A DNA stretch of 64,000 nt from Corynebacterium pacaense (lineage in GTDB: Bacteria > Actinomycetota > Actinomycetes > Mycobacteriales > Mycobacteriaceae), in assembly GCF_900169525.1 (NCBI RefSeq), contig NZ_LT821240.1:755684-819683 (forward strand), read 5' to 3'. The notes under the pieces were generated by a model that ran no database searches, was not told the origin of the DNA, and saw only the letters and a list, made by a program, of their open reading frames with translations. A program made the position numbers and the translations under genes. Positions 23,398-31,871 of the stretch are shown here, piece by piece; positions within the stretch are counted from its first letter, which is position 1, and every line of letters begins with the position of its first letter.

Positions 23398-24963
23398 TCA
23401 GTGCGCGAAGTGGCGGGCACCGGTCAGGTACATGGTCACACCAGCCTTGTTTGCGGCCTCAATGACCTCGGAGTCACGGATGGATCCACCGGGCTGGACC
23501 ACGGCGGTGACGCCGGCTTTCGCCAGCACCTCGAAGCCATCCGCGAAGGGGAAGAAGGCGTCCGACGCGGCGACTGAACCCGCGGCCCGCTCCGCACCGG
23601 CGCGGTCCACGGCCAGACGGGCGGAATCCACCCGATTGACCTGCCCCATCCCGACGCCGACGGTGGCACCGTCCTTGGCGAGCAGAATGGCATTGGACTT
23701 CACCGCACGCACGGCGGTCCAGGCGAACTCCAGATCCCGGAGCACCGCGGGCGACACGGCCGAACCCGCGGCGAGGGTCCAGTTCCGCGAGCTGTCGCCC
23801 TCGGCATTGATGAGATCGCGTTCCTGAACCAGGAGTCCGCCGGAAATCTCCCTGGACTCGAATCCGTCACGTACCGGCGGTTCGGCCTGGAGAATACGGA
23901 TGTTCTTCTTCCTGCTCAGGATCTCCACCGCACCCTCCTCGTAGGAGGGTGCGATGATGACCTCCGTGAAGACCTCCGCCACCTGCTCGGCCATCTCCAC
24001 GCTGACCTCGCGGTTCGCCGCGATCACCCCACCGAAGGCGGACACCGAGTCACAAGCGTGTGCGGCTCGGTGCGCGGCCGCGATCGACTCATCGGACACC
24101 GCGATACCGCAGGGGTTCGCGTGCTTGATGATGGCGACACAGGGCCGCTCCTGGTCCCATGCCGCGCGCCATGCGGCATCGGAATCGGTGTAGTTGTTGT
24201 AACTCATCTCCTTGCCGTGGAACTGCTCCGCCTGTGCCAAGCCACGGGTGTTGTTGACATAGAGCGCGGCGGACTGATGGGGGTTCTCCCCATAGCGCAG
24301 GGTACGGACCAGGGTGTTGGTGGTGCCGATCCAACCGGGGAACTCGGTGTCGGTATCTGCAGCGGCGAGCTGCTCACTCATCCAGGTGGCAACCGCGACG
24401 TCGTAGGTCGCGGTGTGGCGGAACGCCTCCGCGGCGAGCTTGGTGCGCTCGCTCAGGGAGAATCCCTGGCCCGAGCGGACGGCCTCGATGACATCCTCAT
24501 AGCGGTTCGGGGAAACAACCACCGCAACCGAAGGGTGATTCTTCGCGGCGGCGCGGACCATGGAGGGGCCACCGATGTCGATCTGCTCGACACAGGCGTC
24601 GAAATCGGCTCCGGAGGCTACGGTCTCCGCGAAGGGATAGAGATTGACCACCACGAGCTGGAACGGGGACACCTCGAGCTCACGCAGCTGCCTGAGGTGG
24701 TCCTCCTTCCGGGTATCGGCGAGAATACCTGCATGTACCTTGGGGTGGAGAGTCTTGACCCGTCCCTCCAGACACTCGGGGAAACCCGTCAGCTCCTCAA
24801 CCGGGGTGACGGGGATGCCCAGTTCCGCGATCTTCGCCGCAGTGGAGCCGGTGGAGACTATTTCCACCCCGGCGCGATGCAACTCAGCGGCCAGATCTTC
24901 CAGGCCGGTCTTGTCATACACACTAATCAGTGCGCGCTTGATTACCTTATGATCGTCGCTCAT
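23398..24963 (-). CDS. purH: Bifunctional AICAR transformylase/IMP cyclohydrolase
   Basis: A 521-residue enzyme for the last two steps of IMP synthesis. The N-terminal cyclohydrolase domain (about 1-200) shows [40 protein letters not shown] and [11 protein letters not shown]; the C-terminal transformylase domain contains [14 protein letters not shown] and the folate-site KHANPCGIA, ending [13 protein letters not shown] at 24963 follows the purN stop by six bases with GGAGAGG as ribosome site. Operon order perM-like, purN, purH, as in Mycobacterium (Rv0955-Rv0957). Confidence 0.97.
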   Translation of the reverse strand: MSDDHKVIKRALISVYDKTGLEDLAAELHRAGVEIVSTGSTAAKIAELGIPVTPVEELTGFPECLEGRVKTLHPKVHAGILADTRKEDHLRQLRELEVSPFQLVVVNLYPFAETVASGADFDACVEQIDIGGPSMVRAAAKNHPSVAVVVSPNRYEDVIEAVRSGQGFSLSERTKLAAEAFRHTATYDVAVATWMSEQLAAADTDTEFPGWIGTTNTLVRTLRYGENPHQSAALYVNNTRGLAQAEQFHGKEMSYNNYTDSDAAWRAAWDQERPCVAIIKHANPCGIAVSDESIAAAHRAAHACDSVSAFGGVIAANREVSVEMAEQVAEVFTEVIIAPSYEEGAVEILSRKKNIRILQAEPPVRDGFESREISGGLLVQERDLINAEGDSSRNWTLAAGSAVSPAVLRDLEFAWTAVRAVKSNAILLAKDGATVGVGMGQVNRVDSARLAVDRAGAERAAGSVAASDAFFPFADGFEVLAKAGVTAVVQPGGSIRDSEVIEAANKAGVTMYLTGARHFAH

Positions 24964-24969
24964 GAAGGT

Positions 24970-25566
24970 TTAGCCTCTCCAGTTGAGTTGTATACCGTCC
25001 CCAGTCCGCGTGACCTCGGCGCTGTTCAGGACTTTCACTATAAGTTTACGCTCGACCCGCTTGATCCTCTCATGCAGTCGAGATTCGTCATCGCCCTCCA
25101 TCACCTGGACGGCCTCCTGCGCGATGATCGGCCCGGTGTCCACTCCGGAATCCACGATGTGCACCGTCGATCCGGACACCTTCACCCCGTAGGCGAGCGC
25201 ATCGCGGACGGCATGCGCCCCCGCGAAGGAGGGCAGCAGCGCGGGATGGGTGTTGATGATCCGGTCTGGGAACCTGTCCAGGAAACCCGATCCCAGAATC
25301 TTCATGAATCCCGCCGACACGACCAGATCCGGGCCCATCGCTGAGACCTGATCGGCGAGTTGCACGTTCCACGCCTCGCGGTCCGGGCCGAGCCCGATGA
25401 CGGCGCTCGGGAGTCCCGCGGCGGCAGCTTTTTCCATCGCGGGGCAATTGACGTCGGAGACCACTCCGCAGATACGGTAACTTCCCTGGGAATCGATCAG
25501 GGACTGCAGAAGCGTTCCCGCCCCCGATGCGAGCACAACAATCTTGGTCGGTGAGTCAGAATTCAC
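24970..25566 (-). CDS. purN: Phosphoribosylglycinamide formyltransferase
   Basis: A 198-residue formyltetrahydrofolate-dependent GAR transformylase. KIVVLASGAGTLLQSLIDS is the N-terminal nucleotide-fold signature, and SAGFMKILGSGFLDRFPDRI followed by INTHPALLPSFAGAHAV contains the catalytic asparagine-histidine region; GVKVSGSTVHIVDSGVDTGP completes the active site. The start is GTG at 25566, nine bases after the perM-like gene ends. Works immediately upstream of PurH in the same pathway and operon. Confidence 0.96.
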   Translation of the reverse strand: MNSDSPTKIVVLASGAGTLLQSLIDSQGSYRICGVVSDVNCPAMEKAAAAGLPSAVIGLGPDREAWNVQLADQVSAMGPDLVVSAGFMKILGSGFLDRFPDRIINTHPALLPSFAGAHAVRDALAYGVKVSGSTVHIVDSGVDTGPIIAQEAVQVMEGDDESRLHERIKRVERKLIVKVLNSAEVTRTGDGIQLNWRG

Positions 25567-25575
25567 AGACCCATG

Positions 25576-26973
25576 TTATCGCTCGGGAGTCTCGTCCTGC
25601 GCATCGTGGTCGACTTCGGTGTGCTCGGTGTGCTCGGGAGTCTCCTCCTGCGCATCGTGGTCGTTCTCGGTGTGCTCGGTGTGCTCGGGAGCCTCGTCCT
25701 GCGCATCGTGGTCGTTCTCGGTGTGCTCGGGAGCCTCGACCTGCTCTGCCGGTACCTGGTCCAGGGTGTCCGCCTTGCGTCTCCGCTCCTCTGCCGTGGC
25801 TGAGCGGAGGCGGTCCAGACCCGCTATCAGCAGGGCAACGACCAGGAGGTAGCAGAGAAGGAGCCCGAATGCTGCATAGAGGTTGAGTCCCACGCGGCCG
25901 TAGACACCGAGGTGTCCCCCCGCCAGAAGGGCGAGCACGACGAAGAAGGTCGCACTGAACAGGGCTGCGACGACCTGGACGGGTAGTTTCAGGGGGTGTT
26001 TGAGGCTGACGTGGATGGCGATGGCCGCGGGCACAACAAGCAGCGCCATCGCCCAGACGGGAGCCTGCGTGGGAAGGGCGGCGAGGATCGGCAGAGGCGG
26101 CAGCGGGACCAGACGGACGCTGAACAGGCTTATGGAGGCCTCGCCGAAATACAGGGGTGCACCGGCGAGGATTCCCATTCCGTAGACCACGATGTTGGGA
26201 AGGTACAGCAGACTGAGCACGATCAGTGCCAACGGTGCACCGGCCTCGCCGAAGCCGCTGAGCGTCGCCGCGAATTCCTGGTGGTTGACCACCAGCATCG
26301 CCGCCACGATCACGGCTGAGGCAACTGCGAAGGCGCCCAGGAATCTCATCCCCTGGACGGCGGAGTCAACGAACCAGCCCGGTACCCCGTATCGACGCGC
26401 CAGGGCACGCCACAACCGTGATCCCATGCCGAGGACAAGCGCTGCTGCGTGCAGCAACAGGACGCGGCCCACTGACGACGCGGCCGGTGGTGGGCCGACG
26501 GGAAGGACCTCGGAGGCGTCGTAAAGCATCAGCACCGCCACGAGAGTGAGCACCAGCGGGACCGCGAGCACCGTGGTGGTAATTATCCCCAGGTCAACCA
26601 GGCTGGCCCGCTCCCTGACCAGTCCATGGACGCGGCGCGCGATCACCCCTGCGAGCACAAGAGCCGGCAACATGGGCATGACTCCGACGATCTCACCGCT
26701 CCCGCTGACGGGACTCAGGTTCAGGGCCAGCCACAACTGGGCGATCGTCGCCGGGAGAGCAACCATCGAGGTGTCGGTGAACATCAGGGAGGCAACCGCG
26801 GCAATGAGAACGAGCAGCAGCGCCACGCCATGCGGAATCAGGATCGCGGGAACGCAACGGCGAAGCTTCGACTGCCTGATATCCCTCGTCGGGGCAGCGG
26901 TCGATGTCTGGGTTTTCGCTCGGCGACGTCGAATCGGTCCGGGCCTCGCCTGCGGGCTGTTATTCTTGCTCAT
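25576..26973 (-). CDS. PerM-like multi-pass membrane protein with His/Glu/Asp-rich tandem repeats
   Basis: A 465-residue protein: a basic N-terminus (1-42), about nine to ten membrane helices (about 43-400), and a C-terminal cytoplasmic tail. The tail contains three near-identical units of 14-17 residues of the type APEHTEHTENDHDAQEE, encoded by a 51-bp tandem repeat. Membrane topology and position directly before purN-purH match PerM (Rv0955, DUF6350) of M. tuberculosis, which works with the divisome and is needed under low magnesium; the repeat tail is an addition whose His and acidic residues could bind divalent metal (inference). Start ATG 26973 assumed; GTG 26991 is possible. Confidence 0.75.
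   Translation of the reverse strand: MSKNNSPQARPGPIRRRRAKTQTSTAAPTRDIRQSKLRRCVPAILIPHGVALLLVLIAAVASLMFTDTSMVALPATIAQLWLALNLSPVSGSGEIVGVMPMLPALVLAGVIARRVHGLVRERASLVDLGIITTTVLAVPLVLTLVAVLMLYDASEVLPVGPPPAASSVGRVLLLHAAALVLGMGSRLWRALARRYGVPGWFVDSAVQGMRFLGAFAVASAVIVAAMLVVNHQEFAATLSGFGEAGAPLALIVLSLLYLPNIVVYGMGILAGAPLYFGEASISLFSVRLVPLPPLPILAALPTQAPVWAMALLVVPAAIAIHVSLKHPLKLPVQVVAALFSATFFVVLALLAGGHLGVYGRVGLNLYAAFGLLLCYLLVVALLIAGLDRLRSATAEERRRKADTLDQVPAEQVEAPEHTENDHDAQDEAPEHTEHTENDHDAQEETPEHTEHTEVDHDAQDETPER
25581..25735. repeat. 51-bp coding tandem repeat in the perM-like gene
   Basis: Repeat units begin at 25581, 25632, 25683 and 25725 (each starts GCTCGGGAG). The first two periods are 51 bases; the third is 42 because one 9-base GTGCTCGGT subunit is missing; the last unit is partial. 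The variation is in multiples of three bases, so the frame is kept. The array lies at the 3' end of the gene. Confidence 0.9.
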
Positions 26974-27236
26974 CGCATACAACTGTGCCACGTCAAGGAC
27001 GGTTTGTGGCGATGGCGCGACCTAAAGGTTTGGTAACGGCACGGCGGGACGAATACGGTTGTCCGACAGTGGATTTGTAAAGAAATTCGGTATTTCACTT
27101 GCCCCATCGATTTCTTCCGGCTAGTGTTACTTCCGGTAGATAACAAGATGGTCACAATTCAACTCACCCAGGCTTTATAATCCGGTTCTTCATTCAGGCC
27201 GGCGGTGGGCGGTGACAGTAGACGGAAGCAGGCTAA
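26974..27236. promoter_or_regulatory. Divergent intergenic region between perM-like gene and M23 gene
   Basis: This AT-richer region of 263 bases has no gene. It holds a good -10 element TATAAT (27176-27181) facing the M23 gene, leaving a leader of about 48 bases, and no clear -35. No convincing promoter was found for the perM-like gene. Confidence 0.5.
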
Positions 27237-27959
27237 ATGCAGGAGCAGACCCGGCGGGGTGGCAAGCACCGCAAGCAGACCACGTCTCAGACGACCAAAG
27301 GTCGCGTAGCCCTCGTCGCAGTCGCAACCGGCGCAGTCTCCACCGCAGGCGCGGGCGGAGCGGTGGCAGCATCGACCCAGGCGGAGAACGCCCCCGTCGA
27401 TGTCAATTACCAGCTGGCATCAAATGATGTCGCGGAATTCGCGGGCACCAGCTCCGCGCCGCAGATCCTGTCGATCTCCGAGTTCAAGCCGGTGGCCAAC
27501 CTCGGCTCACAGCTGACCCAGGCGATCGAGTTCAACTCCAACCGTATCCAGGCGGATCTCCAGGCACGGGCGCCACATGCCGTCAAACCTGCCGAGGGCT
27601 CCTACACCTCAGGATTCGGCGCCCGCTGGGGTACCAGCCATAACGGTGTGGACATCGCAAATGCCATTGGAACCCCGATCGTCGCCGTCATGGACGGTAA
27701 GGTCATCGACGCCGGCCCCGCCTCCGGCTTCGGCAACTGGGTACGCCTGCGGCACGAGGACGGAACGATCACCGTCTACGGCCACATGGAAACCATCGAC
27801 GTCGCCGTCGGTCAGACTGTCACCGCCGGGCAGAAGATTGCGGGAATGGGAAGCCGTGGTTTCTCCACCGGCTCACACCTGCACTTCGAGGTTCACCCCG
27901 CCGGCCAGGGCCCCATCGATCCCGCTCCCTGGCTCGCCGAACACGGCATTCAGCTCTAG
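27237..27959 (+). CDS. Exported M23 (LytM-type) metallopeptidase
   Basis: A 240-residue cell-wall peptidase homologue. A long basic N-terminus with a hydrophobic stretch (about 23-45, VALVAVATGAVSTAGAGGAV) acts as signal or anchor. The M23 domain (about 120-235) has the complete zinc/active-site set: His135 and Asp139 in HNGVDIA, His183 in YGHME, and His214/His216 in HLHFEVHP. It is expected to cut peptide cross-links of peptidoglycan. Orthologues lie here in C. glutamicum and in Mycobacterium (Rv0950c). ATG at 27237 has GGAAGCAGG upstream. A strong terminator follows. Confidence 0.9.
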   Translation: MQEQTRRGGKHRKQTTSQTTKGRVALVAVATGAVSTAGAGGAVAASTQAENAPVDVNYQLASNDVAEFAGTSSAPQILSISEFKPVANLGSQLTQAIEFNSNRIQADLQARAPHAVKPAEGSYTSGFGARWGTSHNGVDIANAIGTPIVAVMDGKVIDAGPASGFGNWVRLRHEDGTITVYGHMETIDVAVGQTVTAGQKIAGMGSRGFSTGSHLHFEVHPAGQGPIDPAPWLAEHGIQL

Positions 27960-27977
27960 TTTCTCAGGCACGGTTCC

Positions 27978-28015
27978 AAGGGACAGTTCAGCTCCGGCTG
28001 GACTGTCCCTTTTTT
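27978..28015 (+). terminator. Rho-independent terminator after the M23 gene
   Basis: AAGGGACAGT pairs with ACTGTCCCTT, with an inner CAGC/GCTG stem, followed by six or more T. Confidence 0.9.
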
Positions 28016-28058
28016 CACGTCCGCGTTCACTTGCCGCCGAGGGCTGTACAGGGAAATG

Positions 28059-28095
28059 ATTACCGGGTAAGCTTCCCGATGGTTACCCGGTAACC
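28059..28095. promoter_or_regulatory. Two palindromic operators upstream of the PadR-ABC operon
   Basis: TTACCGGGTAA (28060-28070) and GGTTACCCGGTAACC (28081-28095) share the half site TTACC; their centres are 23 bases apart, about two helical turns. They lie 32-68 bases before the padR-like ATG and are the likely autoregulatory sites. Confidence 0.75.
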
Positions 28096-28126
28096 TCTCT
28101 CCCCCATCCAACGCGGAGGAACCCAC

Positions 28127-28666
28127 ATGTCGATCAAGCACGCCCTGTTGGTACTGCTTCTGGACGGGCCCGGCTCGGCCAGCCAGCTGCAGTCCCGATT
28201 CGCCGACTCCACCTCGGGGGTATGGCCCCTGAACATGGGCCAGGTCACCCAGACCCTTGGTCGTCTCCAGCGCGATGGACACATAGAACTTGCGGGAACC
28301 GTCACCGGAGTCACCGGGCACAGTGCCGAGACCTACACCCTCACGGAATCAGGACACCAGGTCATTGAGAACTGGTTCAACTCTCCCGTCATCCAGCCTC
28401 TGGCCGAACGCGACGAGCTGGTGGCAAAGGTCAGCCTCGCCGTGAGACGCCGGGACGTCAATCTGATCAGGCTCCTCGATTCCCAGCGCGAGGCGATCAT
28501 GTCGGATCTGCGCAGACTCAACCGGCACGCCCGCGATCTGCCGGATACCCGAACCACGGACCGCCTCCTCACCGAGCGGCGGATCCTCGACCTGGAGTCA
28601 CAGGCCAGATGGCTGGACCGCGTCGAATCCCTGGACACTCCGGAAGACAGTGAGGAAAAGAAATGA
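28127..28666 (+). CDS. PadR-family transcriptional regulator
   Basis: A 179-residue regulator: winged-helix domain (1-90; MSIKHALLVLLLDGPGSASQ, then LNMGQVTQTLGRLQRDGHIE) and a C-terminal helical dimerisation part (about 95-179) rich in charged residues. PadR-type repressors commonly sit next to multidrug or peptide-antibiotic ABC transporters and respond to the drug. The last four bases (ATGA) overlap the start of the ATPase gene, so all three genes are coupled. GGAGGA precedes the ATG at 28127. Probable target: the paired palindromes at 28059-28095. Confidence 0.88.
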   Translation: MSIKHALLVLLLDGPGSASQLQSRFADSTSGVWPLNMGQVTQTLGRLQRDGHIELAGTVTGVTGHSAETYTLTESGHQVIENWFNSPVIQPLAERDELVAKVSLAVRRRDVNLIRLLDSQREAIMSDLRRLNRHARDLPDTRTTDRLLTERRILDLESQARWLDRVESLDTPEDSEEKK

Positions 28667-29337
28667 TCAGCACCATCCCTGCGGCGCTCGAGCTCCAGAG
28701 CGTCTCCTGCATCTTCGGGCAGGGAGCCCGCCGAGTCATCGCGCTCAATGACGTCTCCCTGGCTGTTGAACCCGGAGAGCTCATCGCCGTGATGGGCCCC
28801 TCGGGATCCGGAAAGTCCACACTGCTCAACGTCGGTGGCCTGCTTCAGAGGCCCACCTCCGGTCGCGTGCTCATCGACGGCGTGGATGTCTCCCACCTCA
28901 GTCCCGCCCGCGCGGCCCGGGCCCGACGGACAAAGGTCGGCGTGGTCTTCCAGAACTACAATCTGATACCCACCCTCACAGTGGGGGAGAACGTCGGTCT
29001 GCCACTGGAGCTGGACGGTGTCCAACCCCGCGGGGCCGTGGAGATCGCTCTGGAGGAGGTGGGCCTCGGGGGAATGTCGGATCGGTTCCCCGATGAGATC
29101 TCCGGTGGTCAGGCGCAGCGTGTCGCCATCGCCCGTGCCCTGATCGGGCCGCGCTCGGTGCTCCTCGCGGACGAGCCGACAGGTGCCCTGGACACCAACA
29201 GCGGCGAAGGGGTGCTGCGGATCCTCCGTGAGCGTATCGACGCGGGCGCCGCAGGGATCCTGGTCACCCACGAACCTCGGTTCGCCGCCTGGGCCGATCG
29301 CACCGTGCTGGTTCGCGACGGGGTGATTCAGAAATGA
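28663..29337 (+). CDS. ABC transporter ATP-binding protein (MacB/LolD type)
   Basis: A 224-residue ATPase with every expected motif: Walker A GPSGSGKSTLL (about 45-55), Q-loop VVFQNYNLIP, signature ISGGQAQRVAIAR and Walker B SVLLADEPTGALD. MacB/LolD-type ATPases pair with FtsX-like permeases for efflux or lipoprotein/peptide handling, which fits the next gene. Overlaps padR and the permease gene by ATGA at both ends. Confidence 0.93.
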   Translation: MISTIPAALELQSVSCIFGQGARRVIALNDVSLAVEPGELIAVMGPSGSGKSTLLNVGGLLQRPTSGRVLIDGVDVSHLSPARAARARRTKVGVVFQNYNLIPTLTVGENVGLPLELDGVQPRGAVEIALEEVGLGGMSDRFPDEISGGQAQRVAIARALIGPRSVLLADEPTGALDTNSGEGVLRILRERIDAGAAGILVTHEPRFAAWADRTVLVRDGVIQK

Positions 29338-31871
29338 GTGTCCTCGCCTCCGCCACCCGTCCCACCCGCAGGGACGTGCTCAGACACCCGCTGCGTTCCC
29401 TGGCCGCCATCCTGCTGGTTGCGGTGCCCGTCGCACTGGTGACAATCGGGATGATCTCATCGGAATCGGAAACCGCCGCATCATTCCTGGGCAGCCCCCG
29501 CACCACCGCCAGCTACTCGGGCGGATCCTGCGAACAGTCGGTTGACGGACACCTGTTCCAGTGCGAGCCCGCCGTATCACAGAGTAGCGAGTACGATCTC
29601 CTACGTTCGAACCTGCCCGAGGGCTTCACGGTTGAGCTCCGACTGAGCGGAAGCGTGAGGGCGAGCTTCGGGCAGAACTCCGAGAACATCTTTCTCACCC
29701 AGAACAACAGCAGCCAGGCGCCGGCACCCGGGGAGATCCTCGTCCCGAAACGGATCCTCGATGACCTCGGAGCCGGGGTCGGCGATGTTCTCACAATGGA
29801 CGAGCGCACCAGTGTTCGCGTCGCCGGCGTCACCCCCTCGGGCACCGCTCTCGTGGCTGAACCCACCCTCCTTGCCCCTGAGCGGTACTCCAGCACCGCC
29901 GAGACCGGGTTCTATGGAAGCTGGGTCATCTCGGGTCCGGAAGCGTTCACCTGGGATGACGTTCTCAAACTCAACGCCGTGGGCTTTGTTGTCAATTCGC
30001 AGGACGCCATCGACAACCCGCCGCCGAGCGAGGCAGTCCCGCTGTTCTCCGACGAGCGCCCGTCACCCGGGTTCGGGGACGTGCTGCTGGCGGCGGTGTG
30101 GGCCATTCCGATAGTGATCGTGGCCTTCCTCGCCCTCATGCTGATCTCGCCGGTGTTCACCATCTCCGCCTCACGGCAGACCCGAACATTCGCTCTGCTG
30201 GCGTCCCAGGGTGCAACGCCCGGACACATCCGCTTGGCGGTGCTGGTCTACGGTCTCTTTGCCGGCGTCAGCGGCGCGGGCGTCGGTGTGCTCCTTGGAG
30301 GAATCGGGACCTCGCTGTGGTGGATACTCACCTATCCGCAATGGCCGCTGACCATCCCCTGGCTGAGCCTGGCCGCGGTGTTCGCCCTCGCGGTGGCTGC
30401 CTCCACCGCAGCGGCGTTCCTTCCCGCCCTTATCGCCGGCCGCTCCAGCATCGTGCGCGGGATTCAGGGCGGCGGAGCGGACCGAATCATGCGGTGGAGA
30501 CCGTGGATGGGAATCGGCCCCGTCACACTGACCGTGCTGGGGATCCTCTTCCTCTACCTTTCGCTCACAGCCACGTCCCGGACAGTTTTTCAAACCGGCT
30601 ACGTAGCCTGGCGGGAGATTGCCGGCATCATCGGCACGCTGCTCGCGGTGGTCGCGGTGGCTGCGACGGCCCCGGCGCTGATCTGGCTGATCGGTCGACT
30701 CCGGGGTGGGCTCGCACTGAGACTCGCCTCACGGGATCTGCTGCGCCAGTCGCTTCGCTCCATTCCCGCCATCGCGGCCCTGGGCTCGATCATCTTCATC
30801 GCAACCGTGCTATCGGTGGGAGATCGCGCCAACTCCGAGGCGAACATCGTCGCCACCGAATCGGTCTTTCCGGACGGCACGATGATGCTGGCGTTAGAGA
30901 ACGGGATGCCGGAGGATCTCGATGCCTCCGTCTCCACTGTGGAGTCGGTGCTCGGGCGGACCCACCGCGTCGATGTCTACGGGGCGCGGAATCAGGAATC
31001 CTGGTCCACCCTTGAACCCATCTCGGACCTCGACCCGAACAGCAGCTGGGTATCCGGGCTATCGGATGCCTTCAACTCCCCGATGCTGCTCGCGTCGCCG
31101 GAGCTGCTGGAATTCTTCCGCGCCGGCGAGGCCGACCTCTCCGGTTCCGCCGCGCTGGTTTCCATCCAGGCCGAACCCGAGGATTCGGTGGTCTACTCGC
31201 TGCTGGAGTACCTGCCCAATCGTCCTGAGCCCGCCGCCACTGCAACCGCGGATCTTCAGAGGCGTCCCGTGCTCCCTGTCCTGATGCAGGACACCCTGCT
31301 GACCCGGGATGCCCTCGCCGAACTCGACGGCCAGCCGGAGTACCTGGGAGCGCTCCTCCGCGCGGAGCAGCCGGTGGGCGCACAACGGCAACAGCAGCTG
31401 GGCGAAATGATCAATGGCTCCGCGGCGGGGGTCGCACTCTCCTTTCCCACCTGGGCCCTGGACGACGGCTCCGGTGCCCGTGTCCTCTCCACGGCACTGG
31501 CCGCACTGGTCATCGTGGTGATGACGCTGGTGCTGGCACTGTCCGCGCAGCAGATCAGGGGACAGCGGATTGTCCTCGATGCCGTGGGCGCCCCTCCGAA
31601 TCTGTGCGGGCTCGCCAATGCGCTCTTCGGCGGATTATGCGCCCTGGGAGCCGGGCTGCTCGGACTCGTTTCCGGCCACATCGCGGCCATCCTCAACGCT
31701 TCCCACAGCCTCGGTGACGATGCCGGACACACGCTGCGCTACGGCTCCCTCGGATTCATCGAGCCCGCCTGGCTGCTCATCCTCGGACTCGTGGTCGTCG
31801 CTCCCGGGGTCTCCGCGGCGATCGGCTGGATCCTCACACCGAGGGCGGACATGTCCGGCTACCGCGATTAG
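29334..31871 (+). CDS. FtsX-like ABC transporter permease (MacB type)
   Basis: An 845-residue permease. One membrane helix near residues 22-42, a large outer domain (about 43-245), three to four helices (about 250-370), further helices (about 385-470), a second outer domain (about 495-690) and three final helices. The LLASQGATPGHIRLAVLVYG segment is the FtsX-domain hallmark; the second half repeats it in a weaker form (QQIRGQRIVLDAVGAPPNLC). Such long actinobacterial permeases usually export peptides or drugs; the PadR regulator suggests antimicrobial response. Last gene of the operon; its stop overlaps the end of the convergent helicase gene by four bases. Confidence 0.87.
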   Translation: MSVLASATRPTRRDVLRHPLRSLAAILLVAVPVALVTIGMISSESETAASFLGSPRTTASYSGGSCEQSVDGHLFQCEPAVSQSSEYDLLRSNLPEGFTVELRLSGSVRASFGQNSENIFLTQNNSSQAPAPGEILVPKRILDDLGAGVGDVLTMDERTSVRVAGVTPSGTALVAEPTLLAPERYSSTAETGFYGSWVISGPEAFTWDDVLKLNAVGFVVNSQDAIDNPPPSEAVPLFSDERPSPGFGDVLLAAVWAIPIVIVAFLALMLISPVFTISASRQTRTFALLASQGATPGHIRLAVLVYGLFAGVSGAGVGVLLGGIGTSLWWILTYPQWPLTIPWLSLAAVFALAVAASTAAAFLPALIAGRSSIVRGIQGGGADRIMRWRPWMGIGPVTLTVLGILFLYLSLTATSRTVFQTGYVAWREIAGIIGTLLAVVAVAATAPALIWLIGRLRGGLALRLASRDLLRQSLRSIPAIAALGSIIFIATVLSVGDRANSEANIVATESVFPDGTMMLALENGMPEDLDASVSTVESVLGRTHRVDVYGARNQESWSTLEPISDLDPNSSWVSGLSDAFNSPMLLASPELLEFFRAGEADLSGSAALVSIQAEPEDSVVYSLLEYLPNRPEPAATATADLQRRPVLPVLMQDTLLTRDALAELDGQPEYLGALLRAEQPVGAQRQQQLGEMINGSAAGVALSFPTWALDDGSGARVLSTALAALVIVVMTLVLALSAQQIRGQRIVLDAVGAPPNLCGLANALFGGLCALGAGLLGLVSGHIAAILNASHSLGDDAGHTLRYGSLGFIEPAWLLILGLVVVAPGVSAAIGWILTPRADMSGYRD

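Noticed and set aside
24058..25344. 428-codon plus-strand open frame
   Set aside because: Antisense to purH and purN, both certain genes.
25581..25735. Possible CRISPR-like array
   Set aside because: Direct tandem coding repeat without unique spacers, in frame within a gene; no cas genes.
25573..25803. Hydrophobic repetitive plus-strand frame (VLGVLGSLVLRIVV-type)
   Set aside because: It is the antisense reading of the His/Glu/Asp repeat of the perM-like gene, which has homologous membrane sequence in frame.
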